Assembly (NCBI GenBank): GCA_017471085.1
Contig: JAFUWW010000006.1
Location: 1 to 30,117, forward strand
DNA: 30,117 nt
Reading direction: 5' to 3'
Source: Bacteroidales bacterium
Lineage (GTDB): Bacteria > Bacteroidota > Bacteroidia > Bacteroidales > UBA932
Position numbers and translations under genes: made by a program. The notes under the pieces were generated by a model, which saw nothing but the letters and a program-made list of their open reading frames with translations, was not told where the DNA came from and searched no databases. Shown piece by piece: positions 15,435 through 22,226 of the stretch (position 1 is its first letter; each line of letters starts with the position of its first letter).

Positions 15435-17216
15435 ATGAAGAAGTTCATGTTTATTCTCCTGCCCATGGCGATAGCATGCGCAGGATGCCAGAAAGAAACC
15501 ATCTGGGGCTCCGTCACAGACCCCTGGGGCAACAGCAGCAGCAACGAACAGGCCCTGACCTATACGGCGGGCGAAAACAACACGGTGGACATCTCCGCGG
15601 CCGAGGACGAAGAAGACCTGATCGGCAACACCACCTTTGACCGTACCATCGCCATCGTGTTCTCCGCTTCGGGTGCCACCGTCTCCGGGGACGCCAACGG
15701 CATTGTGACCGTGAGCGGGAACAAAGTCACGGCCGACAACACCTCCACCAAGGAAAAGGTTATGTACAAACTCAGCGGAACGGCCGCTGACGGTTATTTC
15801 AAAGTATACTCCAAGAACAAGCAGGCCATCGTCCTGGACGGCGTTTCCCTCACCAATCCGTCCGGCGCCGCTATCAACAACCAGGGAAAGAAACGCTGCT
15901 TTGTAGTGGTAAACGGCAAGAATTCAGTGACAGACGGCAGTTCATACACCTCAACGCCCGTCGATGAGGACGAAAAGGCCGCCTTCTTCTCCGAGGGCCA
16001 GCTTATCTTCAGCGGTGAAGGCTCCCTCACCGTCACCGCCAAGGGCAAGGCCGGCATCACCTCCGACGACTATATCCGCTTCGTGGCCTCCCCTTCCGTC
16101 ACGGTTTCCTCCACCGCAGGCCATGGCATCCGCGGCAAAGACGCCGTGGTAGTCTCCGGCGGCATGCTGGACGTCACCGTTTCGGCCGCCATGAAAAAGG
16201 GCATGACCTCCGATTCCCTGGTGGTCTTCAACGGCGGTGTCACTACCATCAAAGTATCCGGCGGCACGGCCTACGACGACGATGACCAGGAATACAAAGC
16301 CTCCGCCGGCGTAAAGGCCGACCAGCTCTTTGTGATGAACGAAGGCAGCCTGACCGTATCCAATTCCGGCCAGGGCGGCAAGGGCATCAGCGGCGACGGC
16401 AAGGGCTATTTCCAGGGCGGCAGCGTAAAAGTGGAAGTGACCGGCAGCAACTACGGCCAGTCCTCCTCCGGCATGGGCCACGGCGGATGGGGAGGCGGAA
16501 GTTCCTCATCCAGCGACAGTTCCAAGAGTTCCAAGGGCATCAAGTTCGACGGCAACCTGTACATCACGGCCGGCGAGATTGTCTCCACGGCATCCAACCA
16601 TGAAGCCATCGAGAGCAAGGGGGTCCTGGAAATCAGCGGCGGAACCGTTTACGCCCAGTCCAAGGACGACGCCATCAACGCGGCCGGCGACATGGCCATC
16701 ACGGGCGGCACCGTCTGCGCCTATTCCACCGGCAACGACGGACTGGACGCCAACGGCAACCTTTACCTGGAAGGCGGGCTCGTCTATGCCATCGGCAGCG
16801 GCGGAGCGGAAGTGGCCATCGACGCCAACACCGAAGGCGGAAAGAAACTGTACCTGAACGGCGGCACCATCGTAGCCATCGGCGGTCTGGAAAACGGTTC
16901 CGTGCTCTCGCAGGCCTGCTACAGTTCATCGGCCTGGACCAAGAACACCTGGTATTCCCTCACCGTGGGTTCCAAGACGGTCGCCTTCAAGACTCCTTCC
17001 AGCGCCGGAAGCGGCCTGGTGGTCTCCGGCTCCTCCGACCCGTCTGTCAAGAGCGGCGTCACGGTCAGCGGCGGCACCACCCTGTCCGGCGGCCTGCTCA
17101 ATGCCGACGGCAGCATCTCCGGCGGTTCCTCCGTGAGCCTGTCGGCCTACAGCGGCGGCCAGGGTGGCAACCAGGGAGGTCCGGGCGGTGGAAACCAGGG
17201 CGGACGAGGAAGATAG
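15435..17216 (+). CDS. Cthe_2159-like carbohydrate-binding beta-helix lipoprotein
   Basis: The 593-residue product has a lipoprotein-like signal with Cys18 (ACAGC) followed by a Ser/Asn-rich stretch. The body is a Gly/Ser/Asn-rich beta-helix with repeated units such as DDYIRFVASPSVTVSS, GHGIRGKDAVVVSGGMLDV and NDGLDANGNLYLEGGLVYA, matching the Cthe_2159 family (PF14262), whose founding member binds pectin-type polysaccharide. The C-terminus is a Gly/Gln/Asn-rich tail (NQGGPGGGNQGGRGR). In many bacteria this family is encoded beside CotH, VTC and DUF4956 genes; here VTC and DUF4956 follow. It is the first gene of the operon facing the LytTR pair. Surface location and polysaccharide binding are inferred from the family. 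Confidence 0.85.
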   Translation: MKKFMFILLPMAIACAGCQKETIWGSVTDPWGNSSSNEQALTYTAGENNTVDISAAEDEEDLIGNTTFDRTIAIVFSASGATVSGDANGIVTVSGNKVTADNTSTKEKVMYKLSGTAADGYFKVYSKNKQAIVLDGVSLTNPSGAAINNQGKKRCFVVVNGKNSVTDGSSYTSTPVDEDEKAAFFSEGQLIFSGEGSLTVTAKGKAGITSDDYIRFVASPSVTVSSTAGHGIRGKDAVVVSGGMLDVTVSAAMKKGMTSDSLVVFNGGVTTIKVSGGTAYDDDDQEYKASAGVKADQLFVMNEGSLTVSNSGQGGKGISGDGKGYFQGGSVKVEVTGSNYGQSSSGMGHGGWGGGSSSSSDSSKSSKGIKFDGNLYITAGEIVSTASNHEAIESKGVLEISGGTVYAQSKDDAINAAGDMAITGGTVCAYSTGNDGLDANGNLYLEGGLVYAIGSGGAEVAIDANTEGGKKLYLNGGTIVAIGGLENGSVLSQACYSSSAWTKNTWYSLTVGSKTVAFKTPSSAGSGLVVSGSSDPSVKSGVTVSGGTTLSGGLLNADGSISGGSSVSLSAYSGGQGGNQGGPGGGNQGGRGR

Positions 17217-17244
17217 ACTGTGTTCAACCTGCAAAATAATTGTT

Positions 17245-17661
17245 ATGAAAAAAATAGGAATGCTGATGCTTCTTGCCCTGCTGCTCTCGCCGGCGGCAGG
17301 GGCACAGGAGCAGACCCAGAAACTCAACAAGAAGAACCTGGTCGTCAAGGAATGGAACACCGATCCGAAAGGCGGAAACAAAGTCCTGGACCATGTGACC
17401 ACCTACAATGCCGACGGGCAGAAAATCGAGGAAATCGAGTACGGTTCGTCGGGCCAGAAATGGCGCAAGCGCTTCGAATACGGGACGGGCGGGAAAGTGG
17501 CCAAGGAATATGTCTACGACGAGCACAACCGCCTGCAGACTTACAAGACGTTCGAGTATAACGAGTTCGCCAAAAAGAAGGTCCAATACACCTATAACGC
17601 AAAAGGAAAACTCCTCTCTGTCAAACATTTCGAATATATAGCGCAAGATGCCGGAGACTGA
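17245..17661 (+). CDS. Small secreted protein with YD-like repeats
   Basis: The 138-residue product has a signal peptide (cut near AGAQ, residue 21). The mature part has three or four short repeats with alternating Tyr and charged residues (KRFEYGTGGKVAKEYVYDEHNRLQ, then KTFEYNEFAKKKVQYTYNAKGKL), reminiscent of YD/RHS-type or MORN-like strands. I do not recognise a defined family. The frame is open upstream, but the ATG at 17245 begins the signal sequence. The 3' end overlaps the VTC gene by 14 bp, so it belongs to this operon. It may be an extracytoplasmic accessory of the polyphosphate/beta-helix system. Confidence 0.8.
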   Translation: MKKIGMLMLLALLLSPAAGAQEQTQKLNKKNLVVKEWNTDPKGGNKVLDHVTTYNADGQKIEEIEYGSSGQKWRKRFEYGTGGKVAKEYVYDEHNRLQTYKTFEYNEFAKKKVQYTYNAKGKLLSVKHFEYIAQDAGD

Positions 17662-18445
17662 TCACATATCGTTTGCGGAACCGCTGGCCCCGCTCGCTCC
17701 CATCGGCCTGGAAGAGATGGATTCCATCAAACTGATGAACCGCATCGACTCCAAGTACCTGACCAACGAAGCCACGCTTGTCGGGGTATTGGCCGATGCC
17801 GCCGCGGCGGGCTACCGGGTCCTGACTACGGAGGGCGAACGGCTGGCTCCCTATGACTCCATCTACTACGACACGGCAGGGCTGAAGATGTTCTACGACC
17901 ATCACAACCGGCGGCTGGTGCGGCAGAAGGTGCGTACGCGTTCGTATGTGAACTCTGCCCTGGCCTTCCTGGAAATCAAGCGCAAGAACAACAAGGGGCG
18001 CACCAAGAAGAGCCGCATCCGCATCCCGGAAGGAGAAATGAAAGGATTTATGGCCGATGAAGGAGCCTGCAGTTATCTGGCCGGGCACTCCTGGTTCACC
18101 GCGGAAGAGCTTTCCCCGGTGCTGGAGACCCTGTTCTACCGCATTACGCTGGTGAACCCGGCCAAGACTGAGCGGCTCACCATCGACACACGCCTCTGTT
18201 TCAAGAATTTCCGGACAGACAAAGAGACATCGCTGCAAGACGCTGTCATTATCGAGCTCAAGCAGGACGGCCGCGCCGCCAGCCAGATGAAAGGCATCCT
18301 GCTGGCCCGCCGCGTGAAACCTGTCCGCATCAGCAAATACTGCATCGCACTCACCCTTACGGACCCTTCCGCCAAGACGGGACGCTTCAAAGTGAAGGTG
18401 CGCACCATTGAAAAAACCATCGGCAAAAAAATAGTTACCATATGA
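17648..18445 (+). CDS. VTC-domain (polyphosphate polymerase-like) protein
   Basis: The 265-residue protein matches the VTC tunnel domain of yeast Vtc4, which makes polyphosphate from ATP. The basic and acidic residues lining such a tunnel are visible: R32/K36 in NRIDSKYLT, R92-K94-R96-R98 in RQKVRTRS, E109-K111-R112 in FLEIKRK, K120/R123 after a Gly-Arg-Thr turn, TIDTRLCF, a late Glu-Lys pair in IIELKQD, and KPVRISKYCIAL. The protein is soluble; its next gene encodes a membrane protein, overlapping by 4 bp (ATGA), suggesting a complex in which DUF4956 anchors the enzyme. Actual polyphosphate synthesis by bacterial VTC domains has little proof, so function is inferred. Confidence 0.88.
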   Translation: MPETDHISFAEPLAPLAPIGLEEMDSIKLMNRIDSKYLTNEATLVGVLADAAAAGYRVLTTEGERLAPYDSIYYDTAGLKMFYDHHNRRLVRQKVRTRSYVNSALAFLEIKRKNNKGRTKKSRIRIPEGEMKGFMADEGACSYLAGHSWFTAEELSPVLETLFYRITLVNPAKTERLTIDTRLCFKNFRTDKETSLQDAVIIELKQDGRAASQMKGILLARRVKPVRISKYCIALTLTDPSAKTGRFKVKVRTIEKTIGKKIVTI

Positions 18446-19233
18446 TTATCGACAAATTATTCCGCTTCGTCCAGGACGATCTGGCCGCTTTCGGCGACCT
18501 GGACATCAACGACGACATGCTGCTGGACGTCCAGACCATTACGGATGCCATGATGACTACGGCACAGAAAGTGGGGGAACTGGGCATCCGCTTCGCCATG
18601 AACCTGCTTGTATGCTGGATCTTGGTGCATTTCTTCTATTACAGGAAGAGCCGGCGCAGGGACTACTATTTCACGTTCATCGTATTCTCATCGGCCATGC
18701 TCACCCTTTTGTATATCATGGGGAACGTGGAAGTGGGCGTAGGGCTCACCCTGGGCTTGTTTGCCATTTTCGGGGTCATCCGTTACAGGACCGAGACCGT
18801 GCCTATCCGGGAAATGACGTACCTGTTCGTGATCATCGCCCTGGCAGCGGTGAACGGCCTGGCTCCGCTGTACCGCATCGTGGACCTGTCTTCCTCGCCG
18901 CACTATGTCCTGGGCTGGGGGAACGTTGGCGTGATGGCGCTGGTGAACCTACTCATCGTCCTGCTTGTCTGGATTCTGGAAAGCGAAAGCCTGGTCAAGC
19001 ATACCACCACCAAACTGGTCCTTTACGACCGGATCGAACTCATTGTCCCGGAGCGCCGCGAAGAGCTTGTGGCCGACCTGGAGAAGCGCCTGGGCGTGAA
19101 GGTGGACAATGTTGAGATCGGCCATGTGGACTTCCTCAAAGATTCCGCTTTCATCAAAGTGTTTTACCGACTGGGAAAAGGAGAGGCGAACTCCGTGAAC
19201 ACCCTTACCCGGGCAAAAGATTATGTAGGTTAG
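18442..19233 (+). CDS. DUF4956 membrane protein
   Basis: The 263-residue protein has a short N-terminal cytoplasmic stretch, then about four to five hydrophobic helices (near 50-66, 77-94, 98-112, 124-142, 160-178) and a soluble C-terminal domain of about 80 residues. The loop GLFAIFGVIRYRTETVPIREMTYLFV is the signature of DUF4956 (PF16316), a family routinely encoded next to VTC-domain proteins. The function is unknown; a membrane channel, anchor or regulator for the polymerase is an inference from constant neighbourhood. It overlaps the VTC gene by 4 bp and precedes the DUF2490 gene by 2 bp. Confidence 0.9.
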   Translation: MIIDKLFRFVQDDLAAFGDLDINDDMLLDVQTITDAMMTTAQKVGELGIRFAMNLLVCWILVHFFYYRKSRRRDYYFTFIVFSSAMLTLLYIMGNVEVGVGLTLGLFAIFGVIRYRTETVPIREMTYLFVIIALAAVNGLAPLYRIVDLSSSPHYVLGWGNVGVMALVNLLIVLLVWILESESLVKHTTTKLVLYDRIELIVPERREELVADLEKRLGVKVDNVEIGHVDFLKDSAFIKVFYRLGKGEANSVNTLTRAKDYVG

Positions 19234-19235
19234 CT

Positions 19236-20054
19236 ATGAAAAGGACGTTCCTGATGCTGGCACTGCTGCTGCCGGCCCTGGGCTATGCCCAAAGCGTTGA
19301 ACTGGGAGGCCGCGCTTCCATCGGCCTTGACTACAAAATTTCAAAGGGGTTCCATGTGACGCTGGAACAGGAAATCCGCGCCGATGAGAACTTCTCTTCC
19401 CTGAACCGCCTGCAGACCACCCTCGGAGTTACCTACAAGCCCGTTTCCTGGCTGAAGCTGGGCGTCGGATACGCCTATATCAGCCCGTACAAAGTGGGAA
19501 AGGAGCTGGACGACGGGACTTCCTATACCGGCTTCTGGAATCCCCGCCACCGGGGATATGCCGATGTTACCGGATACTACCGGCTGGGCGATTTCCAGTT
19601 CTCCCTGCGGGAGCGGCTGCAATACACTTACAACTCAGACGCTTCCATGAACATTTATCAGAACAACCCCAACGCGTGGGCGCTCAAGAGCCGCGTGGGC
19701 GTGAAATACAAGGGCTGGAAGAAGGTGGAACCGTCCCTCTCTTTCGAGGTGCGAACGGCCCTGAACGATCCCTGGGGCTACACGTCCGGCTCGGAGCAGA
19801 CCAACAAGTCGGGGAAAACGTATCTGGCTTATACGCACACAGGCTACACCCACGTATACAACAACCGCTACCGGGTGAATCTGGGGGCGGATATCAGCCT
19901 CACCAAGCATCACACCCTCAAGCCCTATGTGCTTCTGGATTCCTGCGGCGATTATGAAATAGACACGAACGGCGACGGAACCCGCCTGTTCAGCGCCGGC
20001 TACAACGACACCTTCAAGGCTTCGGTCGGCATCGGCTATGTATACAGTTTTTGA
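19236..20054 (+). CDS. DUF2490 outer-membrane beta-barrel protein
   Basis: The 272-residue product has a signal peptide (cut near GYAQ, residue 19) and amphipathic strands with aromatic girdles throughout (GVTYKPVSWLKLGVGYAYISP, FSLRERLQYTYN, SFEVRTALNDPWGY, GYNDTFKASVGIGYVYSF). It ends in Y-x-Y-S-F, a terminal Phe as in BAM-inserted barrels. Architecture and length fit DUF2490 (PF10677) barrels. It is the last gene of the operon, placing one outer-membrane protein with the VTC/DUF4956 pair. What it transports or displays is unknown. Confidence 0.85.
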   Translation: MKRTFLMLALLLPALGYAQSVELGGRASIGLDYKISKGFHVTLEQEIRADENFSSLNRLQTTLGVTYKPVSWLKLGVGYAYISPYKVGKELDDGTSYTGFWNPRHRGYADVTGYYRLGDFQFSLRERLQYTYNSDASMNIYQNNPNAWALKSRVGVKYKGWKKVEPSLSFEVRTALNDPWGYTSGSEQTNKSGKTYLAYTHTGYTHVYNNRYRVNLGADISLTKHHTLKPYVLLDSCGDYEIDTNGDGTRLFSAGYNDTFKASVGIGYVYSF

Positions 20055-20073
20055 ATCTGAGCTTTCAAAAAAA

Positions 20074-20106
20074 AGGCCGGCTCCTTTTCGGGGCCGGCTT
20101 CTGTTT
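20074..20106. terminator. Bidirectional terminator closing the VTC operon and the small minus-strand gene
   Basis: GCCGGCTCC (20076-20084) pairs with GGGGCCGGC (20090-20098) around the loop TTTTC, with one G-T wobble. On the plus strand TTCTGTTT follows. On the minus strand the stem is followed by a run of eight T (A-run at 20067-20074), a strong terminator for the gene at 20124-20411. Confidence 0.85.
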
Positions 20107-20123
20107 ATCAAGTAGGCAATGAT

Positions 20124-20411
20124 TTATTTGCCCAGGCCTTTCTTTACAGATGCACTGAGTTCGTCGTACAGGGCGTCGGTTTTCTCGAAAAGTTCCTTGC
20201 GGATGCTGGTGTAGCAGAGCTTGGGCTTCTCTGCACCGGAGCTCTTCACCACCTTGTCGCGGAGGTCGTTGTACAGATCCACGGCCTTGTCGATGAGATT
20301 GGTGATTTCGTCGGCGTTCTTGCCGGGATTCATGTTCAGGAACAGGGTGCAGTCGTCGATGAATGCGCCAATCACATACTGGATGTCTTTCTTGATGTCT
20401 CTAAGATTCAT
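20124..20411 (-). CDS. Small conserved hypothetical helical protein
   Basis: The 95-residue product (N-terminal MNLRDIKKDIQYVIG, C-terminal SVKKGLGK) is predicted mostly helical, with alternating charged residues and no signal peptide. Similar short proteins with an N-terminal NLRDIKKDI and a FIDDC motif occur in Bacteroidales, as far as I recall, but no function is known to me. The frame is open upstream to 20669, overlapping the next gene, but the ATG at 20411 has a promoter box 23 nt upstream. The promoter and first eight codons recur as a duplicated remnant at 26705-26770, which supports this start. Confidence 0.8.
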   Translation of the reverse strand: MNLRDIKKDIQYVIGAFIDDCTLFLNMNPGKNADEITNLIDKAVDLYNDLRDKVVKSSGAEKPKLCYTSIRKELFEKTDALYDELSASVKKGLGK

Positions 20412-20433
20412 ATCTTTCTGAATTAATTCGGTG

Positions 20434-20441
20434 CAAAGATA
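20434..20441 (-). promoter_or_regulatory. -7 box TATCTTTG for the small helical protein gene
   Basis: The minus strand reads TATCTTTG, an exact TAnnTTTG match, 23 nt upstream of the ATG at 20411. The same box at the same distance is conserved in the duplicated copy at 26752-26759. Confidence 0.65.
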
Positions 20442-20505
20442 AGCATTTTTCCGGAAATGAGAAAGTGCCGATACAGGTCCATCGGCATGGCAGGATATGC
20501 GCGTT

Positions 20506-22191
20506 TTATTCTCCGGGCCGGTCTTTCTGCGTGTACAGCCATTCGCCGGGAGTCTGCCCCGTGCGGGCCTTGAAATTGCGGTAGAAGGTGACTTGGCTGG
20601 AAAAACCTGATTCTTCGCTGATGTCCGCCAGGCGCATGTCGGGATTCTCGTACAGCAGGTGCCGGGCATAGCGGATGCGGTAATCGTTCACGTAATCGGT
20701 GAACGAGCATCCGGCTTTCCGGTTGATGCAGTCGGATATGTAGCGGGAATTCGAGTAGACGGCCCGGGCAAGGTCGTCTTTGGACAAGCCCTTCTTCAGG
20801 AACAGGCGGTCTTCTTCCATTTGCCGGGTGATCCGATCCATCAGTTCCGCATAAGGGTCTTCAGGCTCAACTGAGGAGAGCCGGATCCGCCTGTGCCGGA
20901 GTACCAGAAATAAAATGGCGGCAGCTAGCAATGCGGCAGCCACAATGATCCATGGCCACGGCAGGGCGGCCCGCTGGGCCGGCTCTGTATGAATGATAAA
21001 CGCGATCCCGTCCGGATGGTAATTGTCGGAGTCCGTCAGCCCGCCGGCAAAGGCAATACGGCCTCCGGGCATCGGGACTGCCCCGATCGAATGGACAGGG
21101 CGGCCGCCAGGAGCCTCCGCCCTGTACAGGCTTACAGGAGCCTTCCCGCCTTGCAGGGCTTCACCGTAATCTACCCTGGCCAGATCAATCTGTCCCGTCC
21201 CGATGACAGACCGGATGATCCAGGCACACCTATTCTCCCTGTCGGCAATCAGGATGGCGCCGGGAGTCAGCGCCTCCCCGTCCGCACTTGCCATAGGCAG
21301 GGGCCTTTCCGTCTCCAATACGGAAAATTCCTCGCCGACCACCTTGATCAGCCCCAATTGCCCGTCGGCCTTCCGGATGGCAGGGAATATCCAGGCATAT
21401 CCGCCCACGGTCTCGTCGCCGATGAAATAATCACTTATCCGGCATACGTCGGCTCGGAACCACGCCTCCCATTCCTGCAGCAGCGGCACTTCGAGGGGGG
21501 CTTCCCTCAGGCGGTCCGCCACGGGGGCAAGATTCTCGCCCCGGGTCCCGGATGAACTCAGTATCAAGGCGTTGTCCGGAGCTGTCTGCAGGATGAAAGG
21601 CCTTAAGCGCCCAAGCGCAGGCGCACGCAGGGATTCCCCGCCGGACTCGGGAGAATAGACGGAAATCATGTCCTCCGCATACCAGTTGCCGGAGACGATG
21701 ATACGGCCGTCCGAGAGGCGGGCGGCGCTGGCATCTGCACCCCGCTTGACATCCAGGACGGGGAGCGGAGAGAAGCTGTGCGTGGCGGGATCGTACATCT
21801 CCACGCCCCAGGTCTGCCCGATGCCGAAAGGCTCGGCGCAGCCGCCTCCCGCGAGCACCTGCTCCGAAGGGAGAACAACTCCGAAACCGAAATCGTGCGG
21901 GAAATAAGTGTCCAGCAGATGCCAGCTCCCGCCTTGGAAATATTCGGCCGTGGCCGTGGGGATGAATCCTGTCGTATGTCCGCCGATGACAGTCAGTTCT
22001 CCCCCGACGCAGGCAAGGAAGTGTCCGTTCCGGGGCACGTTAAGGTCCGGGAGCCGCTCGACCAGCAGTTCCTGCCAGACAGCGTCGTCCCCGGCACTGT
22101 CTGCAACGTCTTGCCCGGCTTGACCGGGCATTCCACACCCCCAGGCAAGAACCGGAAGCAAGAAAAACCAGATGGCACCAACGTGTTTCAT
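20506..22191 (-). CDS. Hybrid regulator: extracytoplasmic kelch-like propeller, membrane helix, AraC HTH
   Basis: The roughly 561-residue protein has a signal peptide-like start with Cys19 (weak lipobox AWGC), then a large N-terminal domain with kelch/beta-propeller signs (LNVPRNGHFLACVGGELTVIGGHTTGF, RLSDGRIIVSGNWYAEDMISVYSP, VPMPGGRIAFAGGLTD). One membrane helix follows (about 411-431). The cytoplasmic end (about 467-555) is an AraC-type double helix-turn-helix (LSKDDLARAVYSNSRYISDCINRKAGCSFTDYVNDYRI ... DISEESGFSSQVTFYRNFKARTGQTPGEW). It could sense a surface ligand directly and act on DNA without a kinase. GTG at 22194 precedes the ATG at 22191; ATG is chosen. The lipoprotein genes upstream on the same strand are the likeliest targets. 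Confidence 0.85.
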   Translation of the reverse strand: MKHVGAIWFFLLPVLAWGCGMPGQAGQDVADSAGDDAVWQELLVERLPDLNVPRNGHFLACVGGELTVIGGHTTGFIPTATAEYFQGGSWHLLDTYFPHDFGFGVVLPSEQVLAGGGCAEPFGIGQTWGVEMYDPATHSFSPLPVLDVKRGADASAARLSDGRIIVSGNWYAEDMISVYSPESGGESLRAPALGRLRPFILQTAPDNALILSSSGTRGENLAPVADRLREAPLEVPLLQEWEAWFRADVCRISDYFIGDETVGGYAWIFPAIRKADGQLGLIKVVGEEFSVLETERPLPMASADGEALTPGAILIADRENRCAWIIRSVIGTGQIDLARVDYGEALQGGKAPVSLYRAEAPGGRPVHSIGAVPMPGGRIAFAGGLTDSDNYHPDGIAFIIHTEPAQRAALPWPWIIVAAALLAAAILFLVLRHRRIRLSSVEPEDPYAELMDRITRQMEEDRLFLKKGLSKDDLARAVYSNSRYISDCINRKAGCSFTDYVNDYRIRYARHLLYENPDMRLADISEESGFSSQVTFYRNFKARTGQTPGEWLYTQKDRPGE

Positions 22192-22196
22192 CACTG

Positions 22197-22204
22197 CAAA
22201 GATA
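22197..22204 (-). promoter_or_regulatory. -7 box TATCTTTG for the kelch-AraC gene
   Basis: The minus strand reads TATCTTTG, ending 5 nt before the ATG at 22191. The regulator thus has its own promoter, 22 nt after the upstream lipoprotein stop, and probably a leaderless mRNA. Confidence 0.6.
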
Positions 22205-22226
22205 AATGATTATCTTCAGGAAATGA

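Noticed and set aside
15435..17216. Calling the beta-helix lipoprotein a pectate lyase or adhesin
   Set aside because: No catalytic residues were seen, and the Gly/Ser-rich repeats match the Cthe_2159 binding family better; enzyme activity cannot be supported.
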